DNA of 64,000 nucleotides from Cupriavidus nantongensis. Its GTDB lineage: Bacteria; Pseudomonadota; Gammaproteobacteria; Burkholderiales; Burkholderiaceae. Below, one piece after another: positions 8,521 through 17,831 of this stretch. The notes under the pieces are model-generated. The model saw only the letters and a program-made list of their open reading frames with translations. It was not told the DNA's origin and searched no databases. Each line of letters begins with the position of its first letter. Position 1 is the first letter of the stretch. The stretch covers positions 1,612,001 to 1,676,000 of the forward strand of contig NZ_CP014844.1 of assembly GCF_001598055.1 (NCBI RefSeq), given 5' to 3'. The position numbers were made by a program, and so were the translations under genes.

Positions 8521-9036
8521 CTAGCCGGCTTCGCCGCCGTGTCCGGAGGGCGGCAAGGCAGCGGGGGCTGGCGCAGTGGATTGAGGCGCGGCCTGCGGGC
8601 CCAGGCTGGCCAGCATGGCGTCGAGCGCGCGATAGACCTCGGCCAGCCGCTCGGCCCCCAGCTGCTGCGCGAGCTGCTGGTAGCGCGCGTCGATCAGCGG
8701 TTCCATCTGCGCGATGATGTCGCGCGCGGCACTGGTCAGGTTGACCAACTGGCGGCGCTGGTCGGTGGCCGAGCGCGTGCGTGCCACCAGCCCGGCGTCT
8801 TCCATGCCCGCCAGCATGCGGGTCAGGCTGGGGCTCAGGATCAGGCAGGCCTCGGCGAGCTGGTTGGGCTCCATCGGCCCGCGTTCGTTGAGCGTGCGCA
8901 GCACACGCCATTGCTGCTCGGTCACGCCGAACTGCCGCAGGATCGGCCGGAAGCCGGCCAGCAACGCTTCGCGCGCTTGCAGCAGCAGGTGGGGGAGATT
9001 GCGATGGCGAAACATGGCCTGGGCGGGAGGGCTCAT
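8521..9036 (-). CDS. MarR-family regulator, HpaR-like
   Basis: A 171-residue winged-helix regulator. The segment MFRHRNLPHLLLQAREALL then FGVTEQQWRVLRTLNERGPMEPNQLAEACLILSPSLTRMLAGMEDAGLV has the spacing of HpaR, the homoprotocatechuate-operon repressor. The wing follows as RTRSATDQRRQLV. No hpa catabolic genes are adjacent; it precedes the SulP transporter gene instead. The C-terminal 30 residues are an Ala/Pro-rich tail not usual in HpaR. The resemblance is in fold and motif; the regulated pathway is unknown. Confidence 0.85.
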   Translation of the reverse strand: MSPPAQAMFRHRNLPHLLLQAREALLAGFRPILRQFGVTEQQWRVLRTLNERGPMEPNQLAEACLILSPSLTRMLAGMEDAGLVARTRSATDQRRQLVNLTSAARDIIAQMEPLIDARYQQLAQQLGAERLAEVYRALDAMLASLGPQAAPQSTAPAPAALPPSGHGGEAG

Positions 9037-9145
9037 GCCCGCAGTGTAGCGGGCACGGCCGGGCGCGGCGAGCGGGGCTTGCCCGGGCTTGCCTGAACCC
9101 GCGCCATGCCCCAGTGCGGCCGGCAGGCGCGCACGCCGTGCCGGC

Positions 9146-9976
9146 TCAGCCGCAATGCAGCGTCGCCACCACCGGGGTGTGGTCGGACGGCTGCTCCCAG
9201 GTGCGCGGCACCCGGTCGATCACGCACGCGGTGCACTGCTCGGCCAGCGCCGGCGACAGCAGGATATGGTCGATGCGCAGCCCGGCATTGCGCCGGAACG
9301 CCAGCATGCGGTAGTCCCACCACGAGAATGCCTTCTCCGGCTGGTCGAACTTGCGGAACGCATCGGCCAGGCCCAGTTCGAGCAGCGCGGCAAAGGCGGC
9401 GCGCTCGGGCGGCGAAACCAGGTTCTGGCCTTCCCACTTGGCCGGGTCGTGCACGTCGCGGTCCTCGGGCGCGATATTGAAGTCGCCCAGCAGCGCCAGC
9501 CGCGGGTGGCGCGCCATTTCCTCGCGCAGCCATGCGGTCATCGCTTCCAGCCATTGCAGCTTGTAGGCGAACTTGTCCGAGTCGGGCGCCTGCCCGTTGG
9601 GGAAATAGGCGCAGACCAGCCGCAGGTCGCCATAGGTGGCGGCGATCACGCGCTGCTGCGCGTCCTCGAAGCCGGGGATGTTGCGCACCACGTCGACGGG
9701 GCCGGGCATGCTCGCGTCGCGCGCCAGGATGGCGACGCCGTTGTAGGTCTTCTGGCCGGTGTAGATGCTGTGGAAACCGGCGTTCTCCAGTTCGGCCAGC
9801 GGGTACTTGTCGTCCGGCAGCTTCAGTTCCTGCAGGCACAGCGCGTCGATCGGCGCGCCGGCCTGGTCCTGCTCGGCCAGCCACTGCAGCACCTGCGGCA
9901 AGCGTACTTTCAGCGAATTGACGTTCCAGCTGGCAATGCGCAGCGGGCCCTGGCCCGGCAGTCCCAGCGCGCTCAT
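9146..9976 (-). CDS. xthA: Exodeoxyribonuclease III
   Basis: A 276-residue AP endonuclease / 3'-5' exonuclease of the ExoIII family in base-excision repair. All family motifs are visible: [20 protein letters not shown] (metal-binding Glu), [20 protein letters not shown] and the closing SDHTPVV (catalytic Asp-His). The ATG at 9976 overlaps the stop of prlC by ATGA (9973-9976), which decides the start and suggests translational coupling. The longer open frame upstream is inside prlC. Confidence 0.95.
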   Translation of the reverse strand: MSALGLPGQGPLRIASWNVNSLKVRLPQVLQWLAEQDQAGAPIDALCLQELKLPDDKYPLAELENAGFHSIYTGQKTYNGVAILARDASMPGPVDVVRNIPGFEDAQQRVIAATYGDLRLVCAYFPNGQAPDSDKFAYKLQWLEAMTAWLREEMARHPRLALLGDFNIAPEDRDVHDPAKWEGQNLVSPPERAAFAALLELGLADAFRKFDQPEKAFSWWDYRMLAFRRNAGLRIDHILLSPALAEQCTACVIDRVPRTWEQPSDHTPVVATLHCG

Positions 9977-12057
9977 GCCGCCATCCCGCCGTGGCGCAGC
10001 AGCGCGTCGATCTGCGGCGCGCGGCCGCGGAAGGCCACGAACGAGTCCATCGCCGGGCGGCTGCCGCCCACCGACAGGATCTCGCGCTGGTAGCGCGCGC
10101 CGGTTTCGCTGTCGAGCACCGTGCCCGACAGTTGCGCGGCCTCTTCGAACGCCGCATAGACGTCGGCCGACAGCACTTCGGCCCACTTGTAGCTGTAATA
10201 GCCCGCGGCATAGCCGCCGGCGAAGATATGGCTGAAGGTGTTCGGCCAGCGCGACAGCGGATGCTGCGGCACCACGTGCACGCGGTCGTTGATCTGGCGC
10301 GACAGCTCCAGCACCGAGGTGGCGCCGGCCGGATCGAAGTCGGTATGCAGGTGCATGTCGAACGACGAGAACACGATCTGGCGCAGCGTCATCATGCCGT
10401 TCTGGAAATTCTTGGCTGCCAGCATGCGGTCAAACAGCGCGCGCGGCAGCGGCGCGCCGGTGTCGACATGCTGCGTCATGCCGGTCAGCACTTCGTACTC
10501 CCAGCAGAAGTTCTCCATGAACTGCGACGGCAGCTCCACCGCATCCCACTCCACGCCGTTGATGCCCGACACGCCCAGCTCGCCCACCTGCGTCAGCATA
10601 TGGTGCAGGCCGTGGCCGAACTCGTGGAACAGCGTGATGACCTCATCGTGCGTGAACAGCGCGGGCTTGCCGCCGACCGGCGCCGAGAAATTGCAGGTCA
10701 GGTAGGCCACCGGGGTCTGCACGCCGCCGTGCTCGAGCACCTTGCGCCCGCGCGCATCGTCCATCCACGCGCCGCCGCGCTTGCCTTCGCGCGCGTACAG
10801 GTCGATGTAGAACTGGGCCAGCAGCGTGCCGTCGGCGGTGCTGACGCGGAAGAAGCGCGCGTCCGGGTGCCAGGTCTGCGCCTGCTCGGGCTCGATGCGC
10901 ACCGAGAACAGCTTCTGCACCACGCCGAACAGGCCCTCGAGCACCTTGGCTTCCGGGAAGTACTGCTTGACCTCGTGTTCGGAGAACGCATAGCGCTGCT
11001 GGCGCAGCTTCTCCGAGGCATAGGCCACGTCCCACGGTGCCAGCTCCGGCAGGCCCAGCTCGGCCGCGGCGAAGGCCTTCAGCTCGGCCCAGTCCTGCTC
11101 GGCGTAGGGGCGCGCCTTGACCGCCAGTTCGTCGAGGAACTTGAGCACCTCGGCGGGCGACTCGGCCATCTTCGGCACCAGCGAGACTTCGCCGTAGCAC
11201 TGGTAGCCCAGCATCTGTGCCTCTTCGCGGCGCAGCGCCAGCTGCTCGCGCATATTGGCGGTGTTGTCCCAGTCGGCCTGGCCCTGGCCGTGCTGCGGCC
11301 CGAGCTCGGACGCGCGCGTGACGTTGGCTTCGTACAGGGTCTGGCGCAGCGCGCGGTCGTCAGCGTACTGCAGCACCGGGAAATAGGAAGGGAAGTGCAG
11401 CGTGAACTTCCAGCCGGCCTTGCCGTCTTTTTCCGCGGCGTGGCGGGCGGCTTCACGGGCATCGTCGGGCAGGCCGGACAGACGCGCCTCGTCCTCGATG
11501 ACCAGCGCGTACGCGTTGGTGGCGTCGAGCACGTGGTCGGAGAAGGCCTTGGACAGCTGGGCCTGCTGTTCCTGGATCTCGGCAAAGCGCGGCTTCTTGT
11601 CCTCGGGCAGTTCGGCGCCGCCCAGGCGGAAGCCGCGCAGCTCGTTCTCGATCAGCTGGTGGCGCGCCGCGCTCATGCCGGCGAACTCGGGGCTGGCCGC
11701 CAGCGCCTTGTATTTCTCATACAGCGCCAGGCTCTGGCCCAGTGACGACCAGAACTCGGTCATGCGCGGCAGGTTTTCGGCATGCGCCTGGCGCAGCTCG
11801 GGCGTGTCGGCGACGGCGCTGAGGTGGCTGACCACGCCCCAGGCGCGGCCCAGCGGCTCGGTGGCGGCTTCCAGCGCCTGCACGGCATTGGCCCAGTCAG
11901 CGGGCGTGGCGGGATCCTCGGCGCGGGCGACGGCCTGTTGCGCGCGTTCCAGCAGCACGTCGAGCGCGGGGCTGATGTGCTCGGGCCGGATCTCGGCAAA
12001 GCGGGGCAGGTCGGAAAAGTCCAGCAGCGGATTGCTAGCGTTGGCGGCGTGGTCCAT
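9973..12057 (-). CDS. prlC: Oligopeptidase A (M3 metallopeptidase)
   Basis: A 694-residue cytoplasmic zinc oligopeptidase of the M3 family that degrades signal peptides and small peptides. The zinc site is HEFGH at about residues 478-482 ([14 protein letters not shown]), with the third ligand about 30 residues later in WDAVELPSQ. The length matches PrlC of other proteobacteria. Its stop overlaps the xthA start. The promoter presumably lies in the 139-bp gap to folD. Confidence 0.96.
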   Translation of the reverse strand: MDHAANASNPLLDFSDLPRFAEIRPEHISPALDVLLERAQQAVARAEDPATPADWANAVQALEAATEPLGRAWGVVSHLSAVADTPELRQAHAENLPRMTEFWSSLGQSLALYEKYKALAASPEFAGMSAARHQLIENELRGFRLGGAELPEDKKPRFAEIQEQQAQLSKAFSDHVLDATNAYALVIEDEARLSGLPDDAREAARHAAEKDGKAGWKFTLHFPSYFPVLQYADDRALRQTLYEANVTRASELGPQHGQGQADWDNTANMREQLALRREEAQMLGYQCYGEVSLVPKMAESPAEVLKFLDELAVKARPYAEQDWAELKAFAAAELGLPELAPWDVAYASEKLRQQRYAFSEHEVKQYFPEAKVLEGLFGVVQKLFSVRIEPEQAQTWHPDARFFRVSTADGTLLAQFYIDLYAREGKRGGAWMDDARGRKVLEHGGVQTPVAYLTCNFSAPVGGKPALFTHDEVITLFHEFGHGLHHMLTQVGELGVSGINGVEWDAVELPSQFMENFCWEYEVLTGMTQHVDTGAPLPRALFDRMLAAKNFQNGMMTLRQIVFSSFDMHLHTDFDPAGATSVLELSRQINDRVHVVPQHPLSRWPNTFSHIFAGGYAAGYYSYKWAEVLSADVYAAFEEAAQLSGTVLDSETGARYQREILSVGGSRPAMDSFVAFRGRAPQIDALLRHGGMAA

Positions 12058-12196
12058 GGCGTGTTCTCGGTTGGCTGCTCGGTGGGCTGGTCTTGATCAG
12101 GCGATATTCCCGCAGATGGGGCCGGGGCGGTGGATTTTCCAGTGCCCCGGGTGGCGCATCGGGCGCCGGCGGCAAGCGGCGCTCAAAGTCGCGCGC

Positions 12197-13048
12197 TCAG
12201 CCCGCGGCGCGCTCGGCCGCTTCCAGCGTATTGATCAGCAGCATGGTGATGGTCATCGGCCCGACCCCGCCCGGCACCGGCGTGATGTAGCCGGCGACTT
12301 CGCGCACGCCGGCGAAGTCGACATCGCCGCACAGCTTGCCGTGGTCATCGCGGTTCATGCCGACATCGATCACCACCGCGCCGGGCTTGACCATGTCGGC
12401 CGTGATCAGGTTGCGCTTGCCGACCGCGGCCACCACCACGTCGGCGTCGCGGGTGTGGGCGCCGATATCGCGGGTCTTGCTGTTGCAGATGGTGACGGTG
12501 GCGCCGGCCTGCAGCAGCAGCATCGCCATCGGCTTGCCGACGATGTTGGAGGCGCCCACCACCACCGCGCGCGCGCCGCGCAGCGGGTACTGGATCGATT
12601 CCAGCATCTTCATGCAGCCGTAGGGGGTGCACGGGCGGAACAGCGGCGCGCCGGTCATCAGCGCGCCGGCATTGGCCACGTGGAAGCCGTCGACGTCCTT
12701 TTCCGGCGCGATCGCTTCGAGCACCTTGTGGCTGTCGATGTGCTTGGGCAGCGGCAGCTGCACCAGGATGCCGTGGATGCGCGGATCGCGATTGAGTTGG
12801 TCGATGCGGGCCAGCAGGTCGGCCTCGGACAGGTCGGCCGGATAGCGGTCCAGCGACGAATGGAAGCCGTTGTCCTCGCAGGCCTTGACCTTGTTGCGCA
12901 CGTAGACCTGGCTGGCCGGGTCTTCGCCGACCAGGACCACGGCCAGGCCGGGCTGGTGGCCGAGTTCGGTCAGGCGGGCGGCGCGCTGGGCGGCTTCGGA
13001 GCGGATTTGCTTGGCAAGGGCGTTGCCGTCGATCAGTTGGGCGGGCAT
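12197..13048 (-). CDS. folD: Bifunctional methylenetetrahydrofolate dehydrogenase/cyclohydrolase
   Basis: A 283-residue FolD, making 10-formyl-THF from methylene-THF with NADP. Visible motifs are the catalytic Lys in [12 protein letters not shown], the substrate loop [11 protein letters not shown], the block [13 protein letters not shown], and the NADP-binding [16 protein letters not shown]. The family ending [15 protein letters not shown] is also present. The start at 13048 gives [12 protein letters not shown], the usual FolD N-terminus; an upstream ATG at 13117 adds an implausible leader. A divergent membrane-protein gene begins 161 bp away. Confidence 0.96.
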   Translation of the reverse strand: MPAQLIDGNALAKQIRSEAAQRAARLTELGHQPGLAVVLVGEDPASQVYVRNKVKACEDNGFHSSLDRYPADLSEADLLARIDQLNRDPRIHGILVQLPLPKHIDSHKVLEAIAPEKDVDGFHVANAGALMTGAPLFRPCTPYGCMKMLESIQYPLRGARAVVVGASNIVGKPMAMLLLQAGATVTICNSKTRDIGAHTRDADVVVAAVGKRNLITADMVKPGAVVIDVGMNRDDHGKLCGDVDFAGVREVAGYITPVPGGVGPMTITMLLINTLEAAERAAG

Positions 13049-13209
13049 GGAAGGCAGGCGGGAATGATGACGAGAAGGTGGCGAGAAGGTGGCGGCGCCC
13101 GCGCGCGGCGGAGCCAAAGGCGGAATTATAAAGGTTGCGCGAGGCCTGTCGCACGCAGCTTGACCGCCGGCAGCGATCGCGCCGCCCCGGCACTGGTAGC
13201 ATCGGCCGC

Positions 13210-13890
13210 ATGCCTACCGCGCTTGCCTCGACACTGTCCGATCCGCTGCTGGTGCTGCTGTCCGTGTGCGGACTGCTATGGGCGCTGACGCGCCGGCCCT
13301 GGGGGCTGCTGCGCCGCGATGCGCTGCAGAATGCCTGGCTGGGCGCGATGCTGCTGGTGGCGCTGCTGTGGACGGTGCGCGCGACGCTGGCTGGCGGCAT
13401 GGTGATCCAGCTGCTCGGCGCCACGCTGATGGTGACGCTGTTCGGGCTGCCGCTGGCGCTGCTGTCGCTGTTCGCCGCCGACGTGGTCTCGCTGCTGGGG
13501 TTGGAGTACCTGGCCGGGCACGGCTGGAGCCAGTTCGACTGGGTCGCGCTGTGGGTGCGCTATGTCTGGCTGGCGCTGCTGCCGGCGCTGCTCTCGGCCG
13601 GCCTGCAGGCGGCGATGCGGCGCCTGTTGCCGCGCCATCCGTTCGTGTTCATCCTCGGGCACGGGTATTTCACCGCCGGACTGGCCGCGCTGGGCGCGGG
13701 CGCGGCGCAGGCGGGCTGGCGCTACCTGATGATGCCGGGACAGCCGCTGAGCCTTGCCGACACCCTGCTCGGTGCCGTGATCCTGGCCTTTGGCGAGGCC
13801 TTCCTTACCGGCATGCTGGTCGCCGTGTTTGTGGTCTATCGGCCACAGTGGGTGGTGACCTTCCGCGACGAGGATTACCTCCGCCGCTGA
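13210..13890 (+). CDS. Membrane protein, CbiM/ECF-permease-like
   Basis: A 226-residue inner-membrane protein with about six hydrophobic segments. The C-terminal part ([10 protein letters not shown], then [24 protein letters not shown]) resembles the CbiM-like energy-coupling-factor permease family. The Met-led N-terminal loop of true CbiM is not obvious, and no ATPase or CbiQ gene is nearby, so transport of a metal or vitamin is only a possibility. The ATG at 13210 was chosen because the first hydrophobic helix follows immediately. Confidence 0.65.
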   Translation: MPTALASTLSDPLLVLLSVCGLLWALTRRPWGLLRRDALQNAWLGAMLLVALLWTVRATLAGGMVIQLLGATLMVTLFGLPLALLSLFAADVVSLLGLEYLAGHGWSQFDWVALWVRYVWLALLPALLSAGLQAAMRRLLPRHPFVFILGHGYFTAGLAALGAGAAQAGWRYLMMPGQPLSLADTLLGAVILAFGEAFLTGMLVAVFVVYRPQWVVTFRDEDYLRR

Positions 13891-14001
13891 GCGGTGTGTG
13901 CGGCCCGGAAGTGCGGAAGGGGGTGTGGAGAAGGGGCGCAGCGGGCCGCAGGTGCGGCCCCTTGGGGCCGCACACCGGGCAAGGGAGCGGGCGCCGGCCG
14001 C

Positions 14002-14634
14002 TCAGCTGTTGCGCGACAGCGCCAGGCGCAGCAGGTCGGCGACGGTATTGACGTTGAGCTTTTCCATGATGTTGGCGCGGTGCGCCTCCACGGTCTTGAT
14101 GGAAATGCCCAGGTCGTCGGCGATCTGCTTGTTCAGGCGGCCGGCCACGATGCGCTCCAGCACCTGCTGCTCGCGCGTGGTCAGCTTGCCCAGCAGGTCC
14201 TTGGCGGCGCGCTGCTCGCGCGCGGTGGAGTGGTCGGTGCGAGCCTTCTGCAGCATGCGCTCGACCAGCGCGCGCAGCTCGGACTCGTCGAACGGCTTTT
14301 CGATAAAGTCGATCGCGCCGCGCTTCATCGTCGACACCGCCATCGGCACGTCGCCGTGGCCGGTGATGAAGACGATCGGGATGTCGATCTGCTCGGCCAG
14401 CATGCGCTCCTGCAGCTCGGGCCCGCTCATGCCGGGCATGCGCACGTCCAGGATCAGGCAGGACACCTGGCTGGCGTCGTAGGCGGCGAGGAACTGCTCG
14501 GCGCTGGTAAAGCTGCGCACCTGATAGCCATTGCCCTCCAGCAGCCAGGTCAGCGAGTCGCGCATGGCCTCATCGTCGTCGACGATGAACACGGTCTCGC
14601 CGCGGTGGGGCGTGGGGTTTGGCGTTGCGGTCAT
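14002..14634 (-). CDS. FixJ/NarL-type two-component response regulator
   Basis: A 210-residue regulator. The receiver domain (about 14-130) has the acidic triad VDDDE, phospho-acceptor D63 in LILDVRMPGMSG, Thr in FITGHGD and Lys in FIEKPF. The C-terminal LuxR helix-turn-helix (about 145-205) reads LTTREQQVLERIVAGRLNKQ and GISIKTVEAHRANIMEKL. The layout is that of FixJ/TodT. The ATG at 14634 has GAGGAG about 8 bases upstream. It follows the sensor kinase gene on the same strand (159-bp gap), so the two are a likely pair. Confidence 0.93.
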   Translation of the reverse strand: MTATPNPTPHRGETVFIVDDDEAMRDSLTWLLEGNGYQVRSFTSAEQFLAAYDASQVSCLILDVRMPGMSGPELQERMLAEQIDIPIVFITGHGDVPMAVSTMKRGAIDFIEKPFDESELRALVERMLQKARTDHSTAREQRAAKDLLGKLTTREQQVLERIVAGRLNKQIADDLGISIKTVEAHRANIMEKLNVNTVADLLRLALSRNS

Positions 14635-14793
14635 GTAGTCTCCTCGGGACAACAATTCATTGCTGCGAAGTGTAACCGGCAGCGGCCCTCTGTGGCGAGA
14701 CAGGCCCCCCACGTCGGAGGGGAAGCGGCGCGGCCGGCATCGGGCAGTCGAAAATGCGCAAGCATGCGCGTGGCCCGCATGCGCGGGCTCGGT

Positions 14794-17406
14794 TTATTCG
14801 GCGATGGTTTCGGCCGGCGCCGACTGCAGCGGCAGCATGATCTTGAATGTACAGCCAATGCCGTCGACATTGTTCTCGACCCACAGCCGGCCCTGGTGCG
14901 ACTCGATGATCGAGCGGCAGATGTTCAGCCCCATGCCCATGCCGTCGGACTTGGTGCTGAAGAAGGGCTCGAACAGCCGCTCCTTGGTGGCCTCGTCGAC
15001 GCCCGGGCCCTGGTCGATCACGTCGATATGGACGTTGTCGCCGATCTCGCCGGACTCGACCCGCGCATGCAGCCGCACCACGCCGCCGGCGCGCATCGCC
15101 GGCAGCCCGGCCATGGCCTCGACCGCGTTCTTGAGCAGGTTCACCAGCACCTGCTCGATCAGCACCGGATCGACATAGACCGTCATCGGTGGCGCCGGCA
15201 GCCGGGTCAGGATGGTGACGCGGCGGCGCGTGGCTTCCAGGTCGGCCAGGCCCACCGCGTCGGCGACGATGTCGTGCAGCGCGGCCTCGCGCCGCTGCGG
15301 CTGGCTGCGCTTCACGAAGCCGCGGATGCGGCTGATGATGGTGCCGGCCCGCACCGCCTGCGCCGAGGTCTTCTCCAGCACCGGGATCAGGTCCTCGGGC
15401 GTGCTGCGCCCCGAATGCAGCCGCGCCACCGCGCCCATGCAGTAGTTGTTGATCGCCGCCAGCGGCTGGTTCAGTTCGTGCGCCAGCGACGACGCCATCT
15501 CGCCCATGGTGGTCAGGCGGCTGGTGAACTGCAGGCGCTCTTCATGCTGGCGCGCCATTTCCTCGGCGGCCTTGCGCACGGTGATGTCGGTGGCGATCTG
15601 CATCTGCGCCAGGTGGCCGTCGACCCACTGGATATAGCGGCGGCGCACCTCGAACCATTTCTGCATGTCGGGCACGAACACCTCGCGCGCATCCGACGCG
15701 TACGGCATCAGCTCCGAGGCCGGCAGGCCGGCATAGGCATCGACATAGTCGGTGTTGTCGCTCGAGACCTGGTCCTTGTCGAGCTCGTCGCCGGCCAGCT
15801 TGACGTGGCCCTCGGCTTCCCAGCCGAACAGCTGGCGGTAGTAGCGGTTGGCGAACAGCAGCTCGGCCTTGTCGGTGGCCAGTACCGACACCGCGGCGTC
15901 CAGGCTTTCCAGCACGGTGGTGAAGCGGTCGTGCGCGGCGGCCAGTTCCTCGCGCGCGCGCTTGGGCTCGGTGATATCCGTCATCGAGCTCATCCAGCCG
16001 GTATGGCGGCCGCGGCTGTCGACCAGCGGCGACACGTACATGCGGGCATAGAAGCTGCTGCCGTCGCGGCGCATCACGCGCATCTCGTAGCCGCCGGCGG
16101 GCGACTTGCCCTGCAGCGTCAGGTCGATCTGCTTCTGCATCTCCTGCTGGTCGTTGGGCGGCCAGTAGGGGAAGGGCGGCAGGCGCCCGACCAGGTCGTT
16201 CTCCTGCCAGCCGGTCATGCGGCAGAAGGCCGGGTTGACATAGGTGATGCGGCCGTTCAGGTCGAGCGCGCGCAGGCCGATCAGCATCGAGTTTTCCATC
16301 GCGCGCCGGAACGAGGTCTCGGCCAGCAGCGCGCGCTGCGCCTCGGAGCGGCGGCTGGTGTGCCGCCACATGCTCCACAGGCTCCACAGCAGGAAGCAGG
16401 ACAGCCCCACCACCAGCCACAGCAGCATGTTGTTGGGCAGGTTCGATGCCGGCGGGTAGGCATCGGCGCGCAGCGACAGCGAATGACCCGGCGGGTCGAG
16501 CAGCACCTCGTACGACAGCGCGTTGCCCGGCACCGGCCGCAGCGAGGTGCTGGCGCGGGTCTGGTTGTTCTTGTCGATCAGCGAGAAGCGGTAGCGCTCG
16601 GTCAGCTCGGGCGGCAGCAGGTGGGTCAGGATGCCGTTGATCGAATAGAGCGCGCCCAGCGTGCCGAGGAACTCGTTGTCGCGCACGATCGGCACTTCCA
16701 TCAGCATGAAGCTGTCGCCGCGCTCGTTGACCAGCGGGCGCGAGTAGACCACGCGCTGGGTCTCGCGCGCGGCGTCGAAGGTGTCGAGCACTTCGGGTTC
16801 GAGCGGCTGGTCCTGGTTCTCGCGCAGGCGGCTGGCGAACTCGGAGGTCGATGGCAGCGACCAGCGCCCGCGCTTGGTGGCGTCGAGCCAGTTGATAAAG
16901 ACGATCTCGGGGTTCTCGCGCAGGATTTCCTGCGCCGCGGTGCGGTAGGCGCCTTGCTCCAGCTGCGCGGCGGCGATGTCGCGCGCGAGCGAGGCCAACT
17001 GGTCCTGGTTGCTCAGCAGCGACAGGCGCACGCGTTGCTGCGCCCACGCCGCGTCGCGGTACAGCGCGTCGCGCTGCTGCTGCCGTTCGGTCTCGTGCAG
17101 CGACCACAGGATCACGCCCACGGCCACGGTGAAGAGCACAATGGCAACCAGCGGGATGAACATGAACCAGCTGGTGGCGACCAGGTTGCGCCAGCGCAGC
17201 CACCACAGGCCGCGCGGCGGCGCCACCGGCACGCCGTCGTCCGGACCCAGCGCCTCGATCGGCCCCAGGCCCGCCGCCGGGGAAGGCGCATGCGGGACAT
17301 GCGCGGACTCGCCGCCGGCGGCCTTGGCTGTACCCGACGCATCGGAGGGAAGCATGGCGGCACGCAGGCTGCGGAAAAGACGGTCGAGGCGGTTGAAAAA
17401 CGGCAT
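14794..17406 (-). CDS. PAS-domain sensor histidine kinase
   Basis: An 870-residue membrane kinase. Order: a transmembrane segment at about 72-96, a periplasmic sensor region of about 230 residues, a second membrane segment at about 324-346, then two PAS domains (ALDLNGRITYVNPAFCRMTGW; VLATDKAELLFANRYYRQLFGW). HisKA follows with phospho-acceptor H643 in SSLAHELNQPLAAINNY, then HATPase with N-box NLLKNAVEAM, DQGPGVD and GMGMGLN. This architecture matches the DctB/FixL-like type that partners FixJ regulators. Start MPFFNRLDRLF at 17406 lacks an obvious ribosome-binding site and may be off by some codons. It is transcribed divergently from aceE. The signal is unknown; control of pyruvate metabolism is inference from position. 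Confidence 0.92.
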   Translation of the reverse strand: MPFFNRLDRLFRSLRAAMLPSDASGTAKAAGGESAHVPHAPSPAAGLGPIEALGPDDGVPVAPPRGLWWLRWRNLVATSWFMFIPLVAIVLFTVAVGVILWSLHETERQQQRDALYRDAAWAQQRVRLSLLSNQDQLASLARDIAAAQLEQGAYRTAAQEILRENPEIVFINWLDATKRGRWSLPSTSEFASRLRENQDQPLEPEVLDTFDAARETQRVVYSRPLVNERGDSFMLMEVPIVRDNEFLGTLGALYSINGILTHLLPPELTERYRFSLIDKNNQTRASTSLRPVPGNALSYEVLLDPPGHSLSLRADAYPPASNLPNNMLLWLVVGLSCFLLWSLWSMWRHTSRRSEAQRALLAETSFRRAMENSMLIGLRALDLNGRITYVNPAFCRMTGWQENDLVGRLPPFPYWPPNDQQEMQKQIDLTLQGKSPAGGYEMRVMRRDGSSFYARMYVSPLVDSRGRHTGWMSSMTDITEPKRAREELAAAHDRFTTVLESLDAAVSVLATDKAELLFANRYYRQLFGWEAEGHVKLAGDELDKDQVSSDNTDYVDAYAGLPASELMPYASDAREVFVPDMQKWFEVRRRYIQWVDGHLAQMQIATDITVRKAAEEMARQHEERLQFTSRLTTMGEMASSLAHELNQPLAAINNYCMGAVARLHSGRSTPEDLIPVLEKTSAQAVRAGTIISRIRGFVKRSQPQRREAALHDIVADAVGLADLEATRRRVTILTRLPAPPMTVYVDPVLIEQVLVNLLKNAVEAMAGLPAMRAGGVVRLHARVESGEIGDNVHIDVIDQGPGVDEATKERLFEPFFSTKSDGMGMGLNICRSIIESHQGRLWVENNVDGIGCTFKIMLPLQSAPAETIAE

Positions 17407-17607
17407 GGGAGGGATTGACGGCTGACCGACCAGTGTACCGAGATTATTGCGGTGCGTCGCTTGGGGAAAGCGCCAATGAAATCCCCGCGCCGCGTGCCGG
17501 CGCCGGCCGGGTGGTGGCACGCGGCATGCGGGTTCCGCTGTGATTCTTGGTGCGCTGCCGCATAATTCCACATTATAAAAAACGATATCGCAATTTGAAA
17601 ATTTCCC

Positions 17608-17636
17608 TTGTGCTCGACATTGGGCTTCCATAGAAT
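17608..17636 (+). promoter_or_regulatory. Sigma70-type promoter of the pyruvate dehydrogenase operon
   Basis: -35 TTGTGC (17608-17613), 17-base spacer, -10 TAGAAT (17631-17636). It is preceded by an A/T-rich stretch (about 17560-17605) that stands out from the high-GC surroundings. It lies about 195 bp upstream of the aceE start, leaving a long leader. The stretch 17407-17831 between the kinase and aceE holds no gene. Confidence 0.6.
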
Positions 17637-17831
17637 CGGTCCGACCCAAGAATGCGGGCGGTAGCCATGCGCCTGCCGCGCGGAGAAACCGGAACAGGTT
17701 TCCCGGCGGCGGCCCCGATGCAAGGCGGCAATGGCGCCGATCCTCCGCAAGTCGGTGCGAGTCATACGTTGAGTCGTGTCCGGCGCTGCCAGCGCGGACG
17801 CGGAAGCCACGAATTCACCCAGGAGACAGTC

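Noticed and set aside
6693..8717. 674-codon plus-strand ORF opposite the SulP gene
   Set aside because: Arg/Gln/His-rich reverse frame of a well-defined membrane transporter gene.
13894..17418. 1174-codon plus-strand ORF opposite the sensor kinase
   Set aside because: Shadow of the kinase and regulator; composition is not protein-like and the minus-strand genes have clear motifs.
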